From Cyclobacteriaceae bacterium (GTDB lineage Bacteria; Bacteroidota; Bacteroidia; Cytophagales; Cyclobacteriaceae), in contig JANQST010000337.1 in assembly GCA_028279155.1 (NCBI GenBank), positions 1-13,627 of the forward strand: DNA of 13,627 bases, given 5' to 3'. A program made the translations under genes and the position numbers. Position 1 is the first letter of the stretch. Each line of letters begins with the position of its first letter. Under the pieces are notes generated by a model. That model was given only the letters and a program-made list of their open reading frames with translations, had not been told where the DNA came from and made no database searches. Positions 13,534-13,627 of this stretch are shown piece by piece.

Positions 13534-13627
13534 CGATGAAAGCCTTAAAGTCCGGCCAATTTGGTTTTGAAATAATTGAAATTGGTTCCTTTTTCACCGG
13601 ATGAATGAATTCCAGTTTAAAGGCATG
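13520..13627 (-). CDS. RluA-family pseudouridine synthase, C-terminal end (5' part beyond window)
   Basis: The last 35 codons and TAA of a minus-strand gene enter from the right edge. They read HAFKLEFIHPVKKEPISIIS and continue to a tail ending FKAFIDELD. The H-A-x-x-L-x-F-x-H-P pattern followed by a short proline-containing strand is the typical C-terminus of RluA/RluC/RluD-type enzymes, which isomerise uridine to pseudouridine in rRNA or tRNA. Which member it is cannot be told from this fragment. It overlaps the small membrane-protein gene by 14 bp and so heads the pabB transcription unit. Confidence 0.75.
   Translation of the reverse strand, partial: HAFKLEFIHPVKKEPISIISKPNWPDFKAFIDELD

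Overview
The window looks like chromosomal DNA of a Bacteroidota bacterium, most likely of the Cytophagales or a related marine lineage. The evidence is moderate-to-low GC, start codons without Shine-Dalgarno sequences, a GLPGLI-family protein paired with a carboxypeptidase-regulatory-domain outer-membrane barrel, a very short ATP synthase epsilon subunit, an ECF sigma factor operon, and TAnnTTTG-like -7 elements. This placement is inference from gene content. No 16S or other phylogenetic marker is present apart from the atpD fragment.

Region 1 (1-849, + strand) is the end of a housekeeping operon: the C-terminal 179 codons of atpD, then atpC 2 bp later, closed by a strong hairpin terminator. 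Region 2 (859-5549) is a divergent pair of units. An exported S9-like alpha/beta hydrolase lies on the minus strand. A GLPGLI gene plus a 909-residue outer-membrane receptor-like barrel lie on the plus strand. The 224-bp spacer between them carries three TTAAC boxes at exactly 10-bp spacing (a candidate response-regulator site) and a 13-bp palindrome. A terminator closes the GLPGLI/barrel unit.

Region 3 (5564-8751, + strand) is a compact four-gene operon: ECF sigma factor, single-pass membrane protein (probable anti-sigma factor), lipoprotein alpha/beta hydrolase, and an outer-membrane barrel-like protein. Overlaps or gaps of 1-24 bp suggest that all four are co-transcribed and form a cell-envelope regulatory cassette. 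Its terminator appears to lie inside the coding region of the convergent pabC gene.

Region 4 (8622-13627) holds a folate (p-aminobenzoate) locus on the minus strand. In transcription order it runs: the 3' end of an RluA-type pseudouridine synthase, a small membrane protein, pabB and then pabC. Between pabB and pabC, on the opposite strand, sits a 972-residue exported TPR-CHAT protein with an intact His/Cys catalytic pair. It is packed 4 bp from the pabB stop. pabC begins at a TTG codon and seems to have its own promoter facing that of the CHAT gene.

No tRNA, rRNA, CRISPR array, insertion sequence or prophage element was seen. The longest non-coding stretch is 224 bp. The least explained parts are the exported TPR-CHAT protein placed between the two pab genes, and the sigma/anti-sigma/lipoprotein hydrolase/barrel operon.
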